This document shows, piece by piece, positions 12,201 to 22,894 of a stretch of 64,000 nucleotides of DNA. Position 1 is the first letter of the stretch. Every line of letters starts with the position of its first letter. The notes beneath the pieces were generated by a model. The model was not told the origin of the DNA. It searched no databases and saw only the letters and a list, made by a program, of their open reading frames with translations. Origin of the DNA: Tribonema minus (Eukaryota > Sar > Xanthophyceae > Tribonematales > Tribonemataceae); contig JAFCMP010000390.1 in the NCBI GenBank assembly GCA_017506865.1, forward strand, positions 1 to 64,000. The letters are read 5' to 3'. The translations under genes were made by a program, and so were the position numbers.

Positions 12201-13440
12201 TGCGTCTCTTGATGAGCTGACTGCGGCCAGTCCGGCAGGCCGCTCGCTGCCGCCTCGAGGCAGATGCGTGATCTCGTCCATCAGCGACGGTTGTTTGCGT
12301 CCGCTCTGCTAGCGCATCACTGCGCGGTGTGCTGCATGACTGTGTGCGATTGTGTGGCGTGGCCAAGTGAGCTGCAGCAGGAGCTGGCCTTGTATTTCTC
12401 ACTGTAGCACCAGCTACTTGAATGACGCAACTCTAAACCGCTGGCAAATGGCCATTTGTAACCCCCCATGTGCGTTGATTTGATAGTGTTGAATGCCATG
12501 CATCCAATCCAGCAGTGCCCTCACATCACTCACATCGCGCTCATCGCACGTGTGCCACCGCAGCTTGACAAGCTGACTTCGGAGCTTGAGCGCGCCACCA
12601 CCGGCTACGAGGATCTCAGCAGGCAGCGCGAGGAACTGCAAGCGCAGATCAACACTGGCCTGTACGAGAAGCAGCGCCGCACGCAGGCAGCAGGTGCGTC
12701 GCTGGACATGCTTGTTCCCCAAGCTCCCTCTGCTTCCCGTGTTTATGCAGCGCCTGCTTTGTAGATTACAGCTTGCAAGAGCGAGTAGCAATGCCCCCCT
12801 ACTCTGTTTGTCACCAGAAGAGGCGCAACACAATACTGGCGGCAGAGTGGCGTGTGGGTCTTGCGCGCGATGCTGGATGCGTATCTGCGTGATCAAGTTC
12901 GGCGTGGGCGCCCCAGCGCCGTCAACTCAGCTGCCATGATTTGTGCGCGCTGCGCTGCAAGCACCCCTGGAGCATCCTTCGCACGCTCCGCCGTCTGTCT
13001 GATCATCATGATGGATGGCATCATGCACGTGGATGCGGAGCGCTGCGGTGCGCTCCACGGCACGCTCGCTTAAACACGACGTGCAATCAATCGATGCGCG
13101 CGCAGTGGGCCGCTGCTGCGAGCGCGCAGCTACCGCCACCTGCCCAACACATACACACCCCTGACGGCACGCGCATTGTTGCCCCTGCCGCCTCACCGCT
13201 CGTCAAAATGTCGCAGCTGCGCGCACGAAGATGGCGCGACGGCTGCAGAACATTGCGCGCGGCGCCGCGCAGCCGCCGGACCGTCGCGACAGCATGCGCA
13301 TCCAGCAGGCCCTGTTCACCGCGGAGGCGCGCCTGGGCAGCGTGCGCGACACGATAGAGGCGCTCGCCGCCCGGCACCCGCACCTCGGCGAGGTGCTGTC
13401 GCGCGTCCTCGCGCTCGCGGACGACGCCACTGGGCAGTGA
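259..13440 (+). CDS. CCDC40: CCDC40/FAP172 cilia protein, 3' part (5' end outside window)
   Basis: Coiled-coil protein that, with CCDC39, forms the 96-nm ruler placing dynein arms and the dynein regulatory complex on ciliary doublets. Nineteen phase-compatible exons encode 800 residues to the TGA: 259-343, 930-1030, 2356-2497, 3266-3367, 4276-4388, 4785-4828, 5378-5490, 6421-6504, 7161-7322, 7754-7956, 8536-8641, 9025-9240, 10168-10250, 10735-10828, 11138-11275, 11428-11538, 11989-12141, 12564-12693, 13217-13440. Almost every exon is heptad-rich, charged helix. Blocks I recall as conserved in CCDC40 are an EKKQLLQQWRSALVG block (exon 5), GPLEGAIRNLNKE (exon 11), LLLWGKKIQLEKE followed by GMEREIHRMRVRLDTL (exons 15-16), and a terminal RVRD-like helix. 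The first exon starts in phase 2, so upstream exons lie left of the window. Two introns begin with GC instead of GT. Family call strong; individual exon edges less so. Confidence 0.88.
1031..1530 (+). repeat. ~100-bp intronic tandem repeat copying exon end plus splice donor
   Basis: Directly after CCDC40 exon 930-1030, the last ~28 exon bases and the adjoining GT donor recur in the intron. GT donors fall at 1031 (real), 1107, 1207, 1307 and 1407, followed by a decayed copy near 1500. Each copy is preceded by a GTCAG-type acceptor-like motif, so each looks like a short exon with both splice sites. Confidence 0.9.
2577..2712 (+). repeat. Two-copy direct repeat, period ~95 bp, in CCDC40 intron
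   Basis: The block beginning GAGCGAGGGCGCAGTGCGCG occurs at 2577 and again at 2672. Each is followed by a related CGGAAT..CCTCAC segment. A TTGAAGTTGAAGTTGA tract separates them. It lies downstream of exon 2356-2497 and does not copy its end. Confidence 0.75.
3541..3576 (+). repeat. Interstitial telomere-like TTAGGG tract
   Basis: Three uninterrupted GGGTTA units, then decayed GGGGTT variants, inside a CCDC40 intron. A reverse-orientation CCCTAA-like stretch follows near 3700-3735. Confidence 0.8.
6020..6071 (+). repeat. Short tandem duplication, 26-bp unit x2
   Basis: Two adjacent copies of a CTCTGGC(A/G)CCGCTGCTCAAG unit in a CCDC40 intron, differing at one base. Confidence 0.75.
7964..8275 (+). 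repeat. Scattered telomere-like motifs in one intron
   Basis: CCCTAACCCTAA at 7964-7975 follows the exon ending at 7956. TCTAACC variants come next, and AGGGTTAGG occurs near 8241 and 8264 in the opposite orientation. All lie within the same CCDC40 intron. Confidence 0.7.
9241..9545 (+). repeat. Intronic tandem repeat copying the end of CCDC40 exon 9025-9240
   Basis: The exon end encoding NEAEAKRLAASIQ, with its CAG/GT donor, is copied three more times. GT donors lie at 9241 (real), 9324, 9439 and 9541. Copies are joined by GTTGAAGTTGAAG-type linkers and carry small indels that break the reading frame. Confidence 0.88.
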
Positions 13441-13921
13441 CGGCGTGACGATGCACTTTGCTGAATGAATGAATGAATGCATGCTTATTTATGATATGTG
13501 CATTTGTTGCGGATTCTCGCCTCATGCTGCTGCTGCTGAAGCTTGTCTTTTGTCAATTCACACCGTGTACTATGCGTGCTTTGTGAACAAGGCAAATTAC
13601 AGTATGGTAAAGTGAAGTTTGCAATTTTTATCCTGGGCAGCCCAGGTGCAAGCCTTGTGACAACTTCTGCATGCGCAGAGTGCTGATGATGTGTTGCAGC
13701 ACGCTGAGACCAAAGCGGTTCTATAATTTTTTCTTTTCTAGCCCCCCTTGCTGAGACTTCACAACGCAACCAGAGCTCAACTTGAGCGCCAAAAATGTTT
13801 GAAAATTCGAATCCGACATCTTCGCGCGGTGTGATCTTCACCAGGCAGGCACAATTGGATTTGTTGCGAGCTGCAGCGCTGAGCTGGACAATATCCAGGT
13901 AGCACAAAAATTAACGGCATC
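13441..13921. other. Spacer between CCDC40 and RNASEH2B
   Basis: Less GC-rich stretch of ~480 bp with no gene seen. A (TGAA)4-like microsatellite lies near 13463-13480. It must hold the CCDC40 3' UTR and the RNASEH2B promoter; no clear poly(A) signal or TATA box was picked out. Confidence 0.6.
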
Positions 13922-16343
13922 ATGAGCAAGACACGGCTGATGCTGTTGCAAGGGCAATCGGGAGAGGAGGGGGTCGCAGGCCTCAAGCGCTTAGCAGCAC
14001 AGCCGGCCTCATCAGATGGCCGCTTGCTGGGAAGGATAGTGACCATGGCTCATCCGAGAACAGGTACAGACGTTCGCGTTCGTGTATCTGCTACACAAGT
14101 CAGTCGTGAACGCTGCATTGTGTTCTGTTCTCTGGGACACACCAACTTCAAATGCGTCCTCTTGAAACAAAAAGCTGCATGACACCTCGTCGCCTCGAAT
14201 GTGGCTGATTTCATTGCTCGTGTCGCAGGCGAGAAGGTGAAGTGGCTGCTGAGACCAACCCACGACGAACCAGGGAGCCTGGATGTGCTGGAGCTGCAGG
14301 TGACCAGGGTGGCGCCCACGAGCTTCTGCAGCTTCTTCGTGGGGCAGGCGGTGCAGAGCGACGGCGCCGTGTACATGGCGACGCGCGTGGACCCCGCGCT
14401 GCTGCTGCTGCCGCTCATGACGGCGTGCAAAGACAGGTGCTCACGACTGCGGCCGCGGCACTGGCAACAACATTCATCGCGTGTGTCGCGCCTCAGAGCC
14501 AGACCGAAAGCGCTGCATCTCCCCGCTGTGTGATGCGGTTGTGACAGAGCTTGCCATTGGCTGTGCGCAGGCATGCGCGGCATTGCATCTGCTGATGAAG
14601 CAACACCGTGATGTGGAATGCGCTGCTCGCTGCTCGGCCGGCGCAGGTGGATTCCGTTGGGGCAGCAGCTGCAGGAGGCGCGCTTGGCGTGGCTCTTGAG
14701 GTGCAGGCATCTCGGCGCGGACAAGATCTGTGACGTCAACGGTGCGTGCCGCGGTGAACAACTTGGGTGGCGGACATACTGTGCTTCAGTGTTCAGCGCT
14801 TTAATGATGGTGACCTCCTGTAGTCAAACATGCGCTGTCCACGCTGGAGAGGCCCGTTTGGCATTGTGCTTTCAGATACCGGCGTGGTGGCCAGGTACTC
14901 TGCATCTCCCAATCAGTGTAGAGAGAGCAGGCGTCTCGCATGCGTGCCGACAAGGCAGCGTCGGCACTGCCGCAGCTGCAGGAGATCGTCTGCTACATAC
15001 AGCTGACGCGGCGGCAGTCGATACCATGCGCATGGTTCGAGCTTCAATTTTGAGTCCTACAATAGCCTCTGCCAAGCATGCAGCACACTTGTGAGCTGTG
15101 CTGATGTGCCAGTTCCCCCAAACACGCGCATCGGTGGACATGATCATAGGGCACTTCTACTGTACTATGCGCAAACACGCTTCACTCTTGCGTTGCATGC
15201 GAGAAGACTAAGTAGAGCGGACTGCGCCGCAGTGCGTCAGCGACCACCTCCTTCCACATTCCCACATGGCACATCTTCGTCGTTTGTCCATCGCAGACCG
15301 GCTCGGCCCCGACCTCATGCTGTACCGCCTGAACGAGGCAAAGGCGCTGGCGTGGCTGCTGAGCAAGGTGGACAGAGTCGCGGCGCACCTGGACGGCGGC
15401 GCGCACGGCGGCGCCGCTGCTGACGATGCGAACGCCGGCGCTGTGGAGGGCATGGCGGCGGGGTTCAGCGGCAATGCGGCGCCGAATGATGCGGTGATTG
15501 GTACGTGCCACTGGCATGCTCCGCTGCTCTTTGCGGAGGGGGAGGGGGGAAGACGGTCTTCGTTTGCGCAATGCTCAACGGTCGTGGAGGCGCATGCAGT
15601 TATCACATCACGCGCATTGCTAATGTTGCAGGGTCGCGCTATCGACCCGAGTGAATGAAATGATTGTAATGCAGCCAACCAGAGCATCACCGACCATCAG
15701 GTCAACGAGGGTCGGCTGAACTTGCGGAAGACCCACGTTGACGCAGCGCCGCAGAGGCTGATGTCTACTCTGCGTATCAGGCAGAAGACAGCCCTCAGCA
15801 GAACACACACAGCACACGTCCCTGCTGTGCGCGTCCTGCACTTGTCACGCGGCGCGCTGCACTCATCGAACCCCCCCGGCCCCCCCTGCAAACCCCCACG
15901 ACGCGCGCTGGCGGCTGACGCGGCGCCTCCCGCCGCTGCACCCCCCTGCTGCTGCGCTGCAACGCGCAGACCCCGCCGCGGCCGCCGCGGAGCGCGCGCG
16001 CGCGCGCCGCGCGCGGCTGCTGCGCACCGCGCTCGAGATCGTGTGCGACTACGTGCCGGCGGAGTGGGCGGAGCGCGTCGCGGCGCGGCACGACGCGACG
16101 GCGGCGGCGCTGCTGGAGGCGCGCGGCGGCGGCGGCATCAAGCGCAAGGCGCCTGCGACCGCATGGGAGGCGTGCCGGGAGGAGGACCGGAACCTGTCGC
16201 TGTCGCTGGGGAACGGGAACAAGGGGGAGGCGGGGGGGAAGAAGGCGAAGGCGCCCCCCGCCAAGAGCAAGCTCGCCAAGGTCAACACCAAGGGGATGAA
16301 GAGCCTCGCGACGCTGTTCGGGAAGCAGCAGAAGGCGAAATAG
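13922..16343 (+). CDS. RNASEH2B: Ribonuclease H2 subunit B
   Basis: Non-catalytic scaffold subunit of nuclear RNase H2, which removes ribonucleotides from DNA and RNA:DNA hybrids. Five exons, 340 residues, all phases compatible: 13922-14063, 14229-14436, 14647-14741, 15297-15500, 15970-16343. Start is the ATG of MSKTRLMLL. The sequence gives MAHPRTG then EKVKWLL (triple-barrel fold with subunits A and C), SFFVGQAVQSDGAVYMATRVDP (the family's FxxxQSVxxDGxxYxATPxDP block), WIPL, DLMLYRLNEAKALAWL and a helix ending VCDYVPAEW. The basic tail ends GMKSLATLFGKQ, which resembles the family's PCNA-interacting peptide, with Leu where the first of two Phe usually lies. The region between the DxxYRLNE block and the tail is Ala/Gly-rich. 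Confidence 0.85.
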
Positions 16344-16759
16344 CGCGCGCGGAGGGCGCCGCGCGTCGTGACGCTCTGGTGTGCTGCGTACAACAGTCTG
16401 TTGACCTTGAGATGTTATGCCTGTAAGCAGAGGTTGTCTAAATGTACGCTGATTTTACTGGTGATCCTGGCGCTGAGTGGGATGAGTTGTGCGCCTGCCT
16501 TTGCATCACGGCGTTGAAGCAGCAAATCCGCGATCATTGTGCATGCTACCTGTGCAGAGCCACGTGTGCAGCTCATGTGTGCAATGACCGCCGGCAGCGA
16601 GGGGGTCTTACCCCTTCTGACCTCATCACATGAAGTTCTTCCGGGGGGTGCTGCCCCCGTCAATTGGATCTATTAGATCCAAGCTCAGCCCGTGTCGGAC
16701 GAGGTATTGTCGGTGCTGGCGGCAGGCGTATCGACGGCATTGACAGTATTCTGGGAAGC
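16344..16759. other. Spacer between RNASEH2B and LSM12
   Basis: About 415 bp without a supported gene. The next gene's frame is open upstream from about 16664 but has no earlier ATG, so this is read as untranslated sequence. Confidence 0.5.
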
Positions 16760-19224
16760 ATGGATCTGCCTGTGGGTGCAAGAGTACGCGTCTGGACATG
16801 CCTCAACGAGACCGTCGAGGGCACGGTCTACACTGTCGATCACACAACAGGCATGCTGGTACTGCAGTGCACTCCAGTCCCGCCAGTGGGCGGCAACTGC
16901 AGCATGCGCATGGTGAATGCCGGGCATCTGACGGCTACGGAGGTGCTGGAGGCGCCTGCTGATGGGGGCGCACTGGGTCCTCATGGCCGCATCAGCAGTG
17001 CCAAGGAGCTGGAACGAAAGGAGGCCAAGGCTATGAGGGTACGTGATCGTGATGCAGCAGCAAAAGCTCTACTATAACACAGTGAAAGTGGTTTGCTGCA
17101 GCCTGATGCAGTGTTGGTGTTGTCGCTCTGGGTGATCACGCCAGAAGTTCAGCTTCCGATCAGCAGCAAAGTGGACCAAATTCTGGATGAAGTATACGTT
17201 GGTAAGCAGCTCCACAATTGGCTGCTGCATTGGGTTCGCGCCAGGCACACCTGCCTTCACACACAGAGGCACTTCACACCTATGCCAAGCAGCTGGGTCA
17301 CTCTCATGAAAACTCTACTGTTGTCGCGAATTGAGATCGATGTGAGTGGCACACGAAACAACCGTCCACAAGCACTGTTCCAGATGGCACTGGGCAGCTT
17401 GATCTCACAAGTAGTCTCGACAGCACATGCCTTCACATTTCGACTGGTGTCAACTGGGCCTCAAACGGCCCTGTTCTTTGTTGATGTGTAGCACCTGAAT
17501 ATGGATTCATGCGGTGCACAATAATGCACAGCAGGTGAGCTGCAGGTTCTCACGTCGCCATGACAGCTTGCGCTTGGTGCTCAGCGCCACTGTAAAGTAC
17601 TGGAGTGCTGCCGCTTGTGCGGAGTTGCATTTTGGGAGACACCCATCGCCACCTGATGGCTATCTGGCACGATTGTACAGTCACGCCGTTCGAGACTGCT
17701 GACCGGCGGGTTGCTGTTACCCCGGCAAGTGACTGGCGGTGTTAACTGTTGCTCCAGTAAAGCGAGTCTGGTGGATCGGGCCTGTCCTCATCACGCACAA
17801 ACTGCTGCGAATGCCAGTGTTGCGCGGCCAGCAGCGCATGCCTGCGCGCCCTCCGCCACTGTCTTCGACACGACGCATCTTTCGCGCATGCCATGTCGGG
17901 GGCATAAGCATCAGCAACAGCGCCCGTAAGACCCACACATCATGCAATTTCATGCGTGATGCCACATCTTGCGAGGCGCCAAGTCCTCGGCCCACATCTG
18001 CTCTTCGTTGACCTGAAAAGAACGAACGCAATCATGACCACAGCTCGTTCTCACTGTACACATCGTTGATGTGTGCACAGGATGCGGAACGGGCGCTGTC
18101 GCAGATCAACTTCAACGCCAGCGGCGAGGCGCAGGCGATCTTTGACGCGCTGGCGCGCACCATGGACTGCGAGTGGCTGGGGCTCAGCATTGTCATCTAC
18201 GACCAGGTGCAGATAGACCCGCCGTACGCGCCCGCGCAGTGCGTCAGGCTGCACGGGTGTCCGGCGGGGGCTCTGGAGCGGGTGCAGAAGGTGAGGAAAA
18301 CCGCTCGCATTGTGGGTACATAGGCACTTGAAGTATGTACTGTGGTCATGTGGTGGTTGGGTTCCGCGTGGAGGGGGCGCTCAACAACAGTCTGGTTGAT
18401 CAGCCCATGCAGGTGGAGTTGTCCGCACACGAGGAGCTTGTGCAGTCTCAACGAGGCCTTTCTGGGGCGCGCGCTTGCTTGCACTGCAGCAGCAGCAGCA
18501 GCGCATGACCTCAAGAATACTGAGTGATCGATCGGAGCTGCGGCTTACGCGTGGTGATCGTTGTGAAGCACACTGCGCAAGGACATTTCCTGTGGTGCTT
18601 GCACCTCTGAGCGTACACGGTGCTGCTGTTTGCCAGGGCCGCTTTCCGAAGCGTCAGCACACATCGTTTCCACTCTGTCCGCATTTGCACAAAGCTGCAG
18701 GCACGCCTCATGTACCGGTTAAAGGAGTGTAGCAGAGACCTCATCTGCAAGGAGGCAAGGTCCCCCCTGACAGCATGGTAGGTGCACCACACCTCTGGCA
18801 GCTCCCGCTAACACCGCTGATGATCGCTGACGCGCTTTGTCACCAGGTGCTGGAAGGCGAGCGCCGCAAGCTCGTGCAGCTGGCCAAGCGCGACAGCGCC
18901 AGCAGCGCCGCCGCCGCAGGGGAGGCAGCCCGAGAACATCGCAGCAGCAGCAGCAGCAGCAGCGCGCCAGTAGCAGCAGTGAAACAGCCGGTAGCACCAC
19001 CAGGGCTGCCACCGCCACCACCGGGCCATGCAGCAGGAATGGCAGCAGCGGCAGCAGCAGCACCAGCAGCAGCAGCATCCGGAGCAGAAAGTAGTGGCCA
19101 AATTGCCGCTTCGCTGGCTCCGCCTCCACAGCTGGAGCAGCCGCAGTCGCTGCCGCCGCCTCAGCAGCAGCAGCAGCAGCGCGCAGCCGAGGGCAAGCGG
19201 AAATCTGGCCACAGAAAAGGCTGA
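16760..19224 (+). CDS. LSM12: LSM12 homolog (Lsm + anticodon-binding-like domains)
   Basis: RNA-associated cytoplasmic protein; in animals LSM12 links ataxin-2 to translation and also acts in NAADP signalling. Three in-phase exons, 288 residues: 16760-17038, 18081-18290, 18847-19224. Residues 1-70 form the divergent Lsm domain (VGARVRVWTCLNETVEGTVYTVD, then MLVLQC), followed by ISSAKELERKEAKAMR. Exon 2 is the C-terminal domain (FNASGEAQAIFDALARTMDCEWLG.SIVIYDQVQIDPPY), whose order and wording match LSM12. Exon 3 starts VLEGERRKLVQLAKR and then becomes a ~100-residue Ser/Ala/Pro/Gln-rich tail absent from the short animal protein. Start chosen because MDLPVGARV is the first ATG and begins at the domain edge. 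Confidence 0.85.
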
Positions 19225-20114
19225 TTCTTGCACACCACATGCACATACACCACATACATAGAGAGAGCACACAAAATGGTATGTGTCTGCGCAACGGGTC
19301 TGCCTCTGCTCGTTAGATTTTGCATGTGTGGGTTCTGATGGCGGTGGTCTTCAAATTGCTAGTCTCGCTTGCTCACCTGCTGTGTATCCGCCATCTGGGG
19401 GCACTCTAGTGCATGGCGTAATACTGGTTCTCCAGCCACCATATCATCATAAGCAAGTGCTCTTGCTGCAGAGTCTTGCAGGCTTGTCTTGTTGAAGCTG
19501 TCTTGTTTTCAATGACAGCCAGGGCTACGTTGGGTACCGTCAGGGTTGTGGAGGGCGCATTTGCCAATCTAGTTTGTGCAAAAAGCATATGCTTTTATGT
19601 CTGCTCCATCAATAACCAGGGTTTTTGTCATGTGAGAGCTACTGATTGACCTTGAATGCTGTCAGCGGCACATTGCTTGAGAAAGCAAGCATCATAGTCT
19701 AATGGTGTATTGATGGCATTCAACAGGGCACAAGCATTTGAGTCGACGATCACCAGTTGAAGACGCTGAACATGCTGCGCTGACATGCCATGGTCTGTGA
19801 ACACAGGGATGCAGCTACCAAAGCGGCGGTGCATAAAGCACGTAATCATTCACGTTGCTGCGATATCTGCGAGTCCAGACTCAAAGTGCATGCAAACACT
19901 GAACATCACAGAAACGACAACACTGCAGGGGATGCAGACGGTTGTTTGCTCGAATAATGGCAGACACAGTGCTTCTTCGGTCAGCAGCATAAGCATATGC
20001 CCTTGGAGATGGTCTACGACAAGCTGTCAAGTGACACACTGAACAAAACGCATTCCGGTAGCGAGCAGCAACAGTCAGCCGTCGCGCAGAGGATCCCCGG
20101 AGGCACCACCTCGT
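19225..20114. other. Spacer between LSM12 and duplication arm A
   Basis: Roughly 890 bp with many stops in all frames and no recognised protein or RNA. It includes the LSM12 3' UTR. Confidence 0.5.
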
Positions 20115-20378
20115 TGAGCCTGCCGTTGTTGCTGCCGGCGAGAGCAGCGGGCAGCTCGCAGCACAGGCGAACGGTATGCGAGGAAAGTCGGTGTTTGTCG
20201 TCTTTGAAGCGGGCTGTGGTCAGCTGCAGCGGGCATCGAAGAGGCTGTGTGCCGTCGCTCGCTTCACAAGTGACTTGCACCAAGGCACCGCCAGTGACAA
20301 AGATTGAAGAGCAGGAGAGACTGGCCGATGCGGCGTCTAGGATTTGCTGCTGTCGCTCCCCTTGCCCTTTTCTCTCAT
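20115..20378 (-). pseudogene. Broken 5' fragment of the FANCB-like gene
   Basis: Reading leftwards from the ATG at 20378, this matches the first ~85 codons of the intact gene starting at 31533. One A is missing from the run after AGCAGC (AAAT here against AAAAT there). The frame therefore hits TAG after about 13 codons (MREKGKGSDSSKS). Past the indel the old frame is still recognisable (TLSCSSIFVTGGAL-like, then CPLQLTTARF). Homology ends near 20115, with no trace of the remaining ~2 kb of that first exon. It is a truncated, frameshifted relic. Confidence 0.85.
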
Positions 20379-20565
20379 ATGCTGCCTGCAAGCCAAGGCT
20401 CGCATTGATGCAAGGACCCCAGAGAGGCAAGTTCTAGTTGAAGTGGTGACCTGAGGGACCCCATCTTCACGGGTGCTCACGTCACCGAGCAGCTTTCTTT
20501 TTATCAGCCGTCGCGTTTGCAGAGGCTCACTACCTGTTCTACACACGAACACCACACAAGTAGTC
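20379..20565. promoter_or_regulatory. Divergent promoter, arm A copy
   Basis: 187 bp between the ATG of the plastid-targeted gene and the ATG of the broken FANCB-like fragment. Nearly identical to 31341-31532. A shared TTTTTATCAG stretch ~60 bp upstream of the plastid gene could be a TATA-like element. Confidence 0.5.
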
Positions 20566-21711
20566 ATGAAGTTCGCCGTGGTTGCCCTGCTGGCCCTTGT
20601 GGCCGCCGCCAGCGCCTTCGTGGCTCCCTCCGTGCCCCTCGCCCAGGTAAATCCAACGTCTCTCGCATCACGCTCATGTTACCAAGCGTCCTGGGCAGTA
20701 ATGCGGTTGCCATCGCTGTCTGCACACTTGCGGGGCACCAGGCACATCGCAAGTGCTGGCGTATTGCCCTGCAGCAGCGTGTATTCACGCCCCGTGCACG
20801 CATGCCGTACATGGCTTCAGACACGGCTAGATTGAAGTTGAACGGAAAAAATTCGCTGTGACTGCAGTCACGCCGCACGCTCCTCTTCGACAGGCTTACT
20901 GACGCCTGGCCTCCACTCTTTCTCCCTTGTCTCCTGCAGCGTTCCTGCTCTAGGCTCTTCGCCGAGGGCAAATACGACGGCAAGCTGTGGGACGAGGCCG
21001 CCAAGCAGGACGTCCTGTCCACATACGACGCCTCCAAGCCATGGGGGGAGACGGTGAGTGGCATGCAACGCATGCAGAGCACTTTCCTGTGTCTGTCCGC
21101 CTGCAGCGTGCCTCTGCTGTGACATGTAGCTGCGTCGCGAGCGCTAGATTTGTTGCAATGTGCGGTCAACGCGATGCGGCGAGCAGACCGTGTGTACGTG
21201 GCGGATCTGCTGCGTAGTCATTGTGTTACGACAGCAGTCGACGACAAGTGTGCTCTATGTGCGCATGCTTGGCCGCTTGGAACCGGCGTGGCTCGTGCCC
21301 CGGCTGTTGGTGATTGCATTTGTACGCATTTCGTTTGAACGCATGCAACGCAGATGCCATGCCATGTATGGTTGCTGTGCATACATAGCTGGCTTGGGCT
21401 GCAGTCTGTCTGGTGCTTGAAATGCCATGCATTCATGACTTGCCTTGACCAGGGTGCATCACCAGCTGCATTATGTAGCCACCACCTGCCCCCCCCCTCC
21501 CCATTGCACCACGCTTACTCACACATCTTTTTCTTGAACTGTTGCTGCTCCTCAGAACTTCGACCCCTACAAGCGTGACGGCAACGGCAACGCCTGCGAC
21601 CCCAGCGGCTACTACCCGGGGGAGGGCAAGTACAAGGACCCCATCCGCCCCTCCGTCAGCTTCGCAGAGTACCAGAAGCAGCGCGAGGAAGCCGCCAAGG
21701 CTGGCAACTAG
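20566..21711 (+). CDS. Small plastid-targeted protein, copy A
   Basis: Unrecognised 116-residue protein. Exons 20566-20646, 20940-21053 and 21556-21711; both introns are phase 0 and GT-AG. It starts with a hydrophobic signal peptide (MKFAVVALLALVAAASAF) whose cleavage region is ASAF, followed by a short Pro/Ala stretch and RSCSRLFAEG: a bipartite targeting signal for a complex red plastid. The mature part is short, hydrophilic and rich in Asp, Lys and Tyr: KYDGKLWDEAAKQDVLSTYD, then NFDPYKRDGNGNACDPSGYYPGEGKYKDPIRPSVSFAEY, then a charged helix. No membrane segment. A small extrinsic subunit of a thylakoid complex is one possibility, not shown. Copy B differs at residues 23 (V/A) and 105 (Q/L). 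Confidence 0.85.
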
Positions 21712-21876
21712 GCTTCAGTTTAGAATTTGTCACACGTTGCGTCCTGATTATCTAGCAGGTGTAGCTGCCGCCGCTGGGCCCGAGTACAAGCGGACTCAGC
21801 GCTGCATTTGTACAGACACAAAGAAAAAAGAAATGTGTATCTGTCCAGGGCTCTGACCTTTTGCGGGCCCGTTTCC

Positions 21877-21884
21877 TGTACATA
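21877..21884 (+). promoter_or_regulatory. Pumilio-type site UGUACAUA in 3' UTR
   Basis: TGTACATA matches the UGUANAUA consensus of PUF proteins. It lies 166 bp past the stop, in a short block shared with copy B although the rest of the 3' flank has diverged. Confidence 0.4.
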
Positions 21885-21890
21885 TGCCAA

Positions 21891-22894
21891 GCAAAAAAAT
21901 GAAATCAACACCTGACTTGGACCTGAGACGTCAGTCTTCCTCAATTTCAATTGTTTGCATGTTGTCACCTGTTTGCAGCACCACGTTGCTCGACATAGTC
22001 CTGCTCTTGTGGCCGAAAACACATGATGCTGATCGATCAGATTCAATCAATTGGTTTCAATGTAGCTATTCGCTTGCTGCACAACTCTGGATGCATCGAT
22101 CGTGTTTGATCCATGCTGGTGCAGAGAGTTCCATGCGCACATGTGGGTTCGTTCATGCACCACAGCTTCACTGAACAGGCTTGTGCACATGAAGGCAATG
22201 GCCAGGTATGTGCCAAGCTCAACTTGCCCATTTTGTTGGTTGTATTGGTGGCTGAGTGTGTATGCGCAGGCTGCTCAGCGCTGATTGGCAGCTGCGTATG
22301 CCGTGTTCCCAGGCTAAGACAATCTCCCTACAGAAGCGCGTGAGCCTTTGAAGCATCACAACAGGCACGCCACATTACAACTTGCAAGGCTATTTACTGC
22401 TCACAAAATCATCTCATGTGTGTGCAGTGCATGCACATTGCATTGTGCACTGGCTGCATGCATACATATGTGTGCACTCGCTGCATACACAATGGACAAG
22501 CATCTGCAAGAAAGCATGAATGCCTTTTTTAAAAATTAAGTCAAGTCACGAAGCCAGGTGTGAATATATTGATCTGGTCTATGCACAAAAATGGGGATGA
22601 GACTCACAGAAAGTTTGCTGAGGCGTGCCTGTACAGGCCCGACAGCAATGATGCCCTGACGCTGGCAAACTTTAAGTAGCCACAGCATACATATCTGAAT
22701 TCAGACAATGGTGTATCTGTCCAGTGGGGGCGGGCACACCGGCCAGACGCCCGCATGTGACGTTGGCGCGGCCGCATGGAGCTGCCGCTGCCATCACCGC
22801 ACAAGCCAGTCCAAGAGCCATCCTACATGGCTCAGAACTGCCAGCAACTGACGTACATGCACGACAGCTCGCGTGCAGCCGGCGCCACCGCACG
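21891..22894. other. Spacer between arm A gene and membrane-protein gene
   Basis: About 1 kb between convergent genes, lower in GC and rich in TGCA-type words (22420-22490). No gene seen. Confidence 0.5.

Larger units (their letters stand above)
20115..21890 (+). repeat. Inverted duplication, arm A
   Basis: This arm is the near-identical reverse complement of 29955-31793. Within the CDS the coordinates obey x_B = 51906 - x_A at every exon edge I checked, so both copies span exactly 1146 bp including introns. Homology continues leftwards through the promoter and the start of the FANCB-like gene to about 20115. On the right it breaks just after the stop codon and resumes as a block at about 21845-21890. 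Confidence 0.92.
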
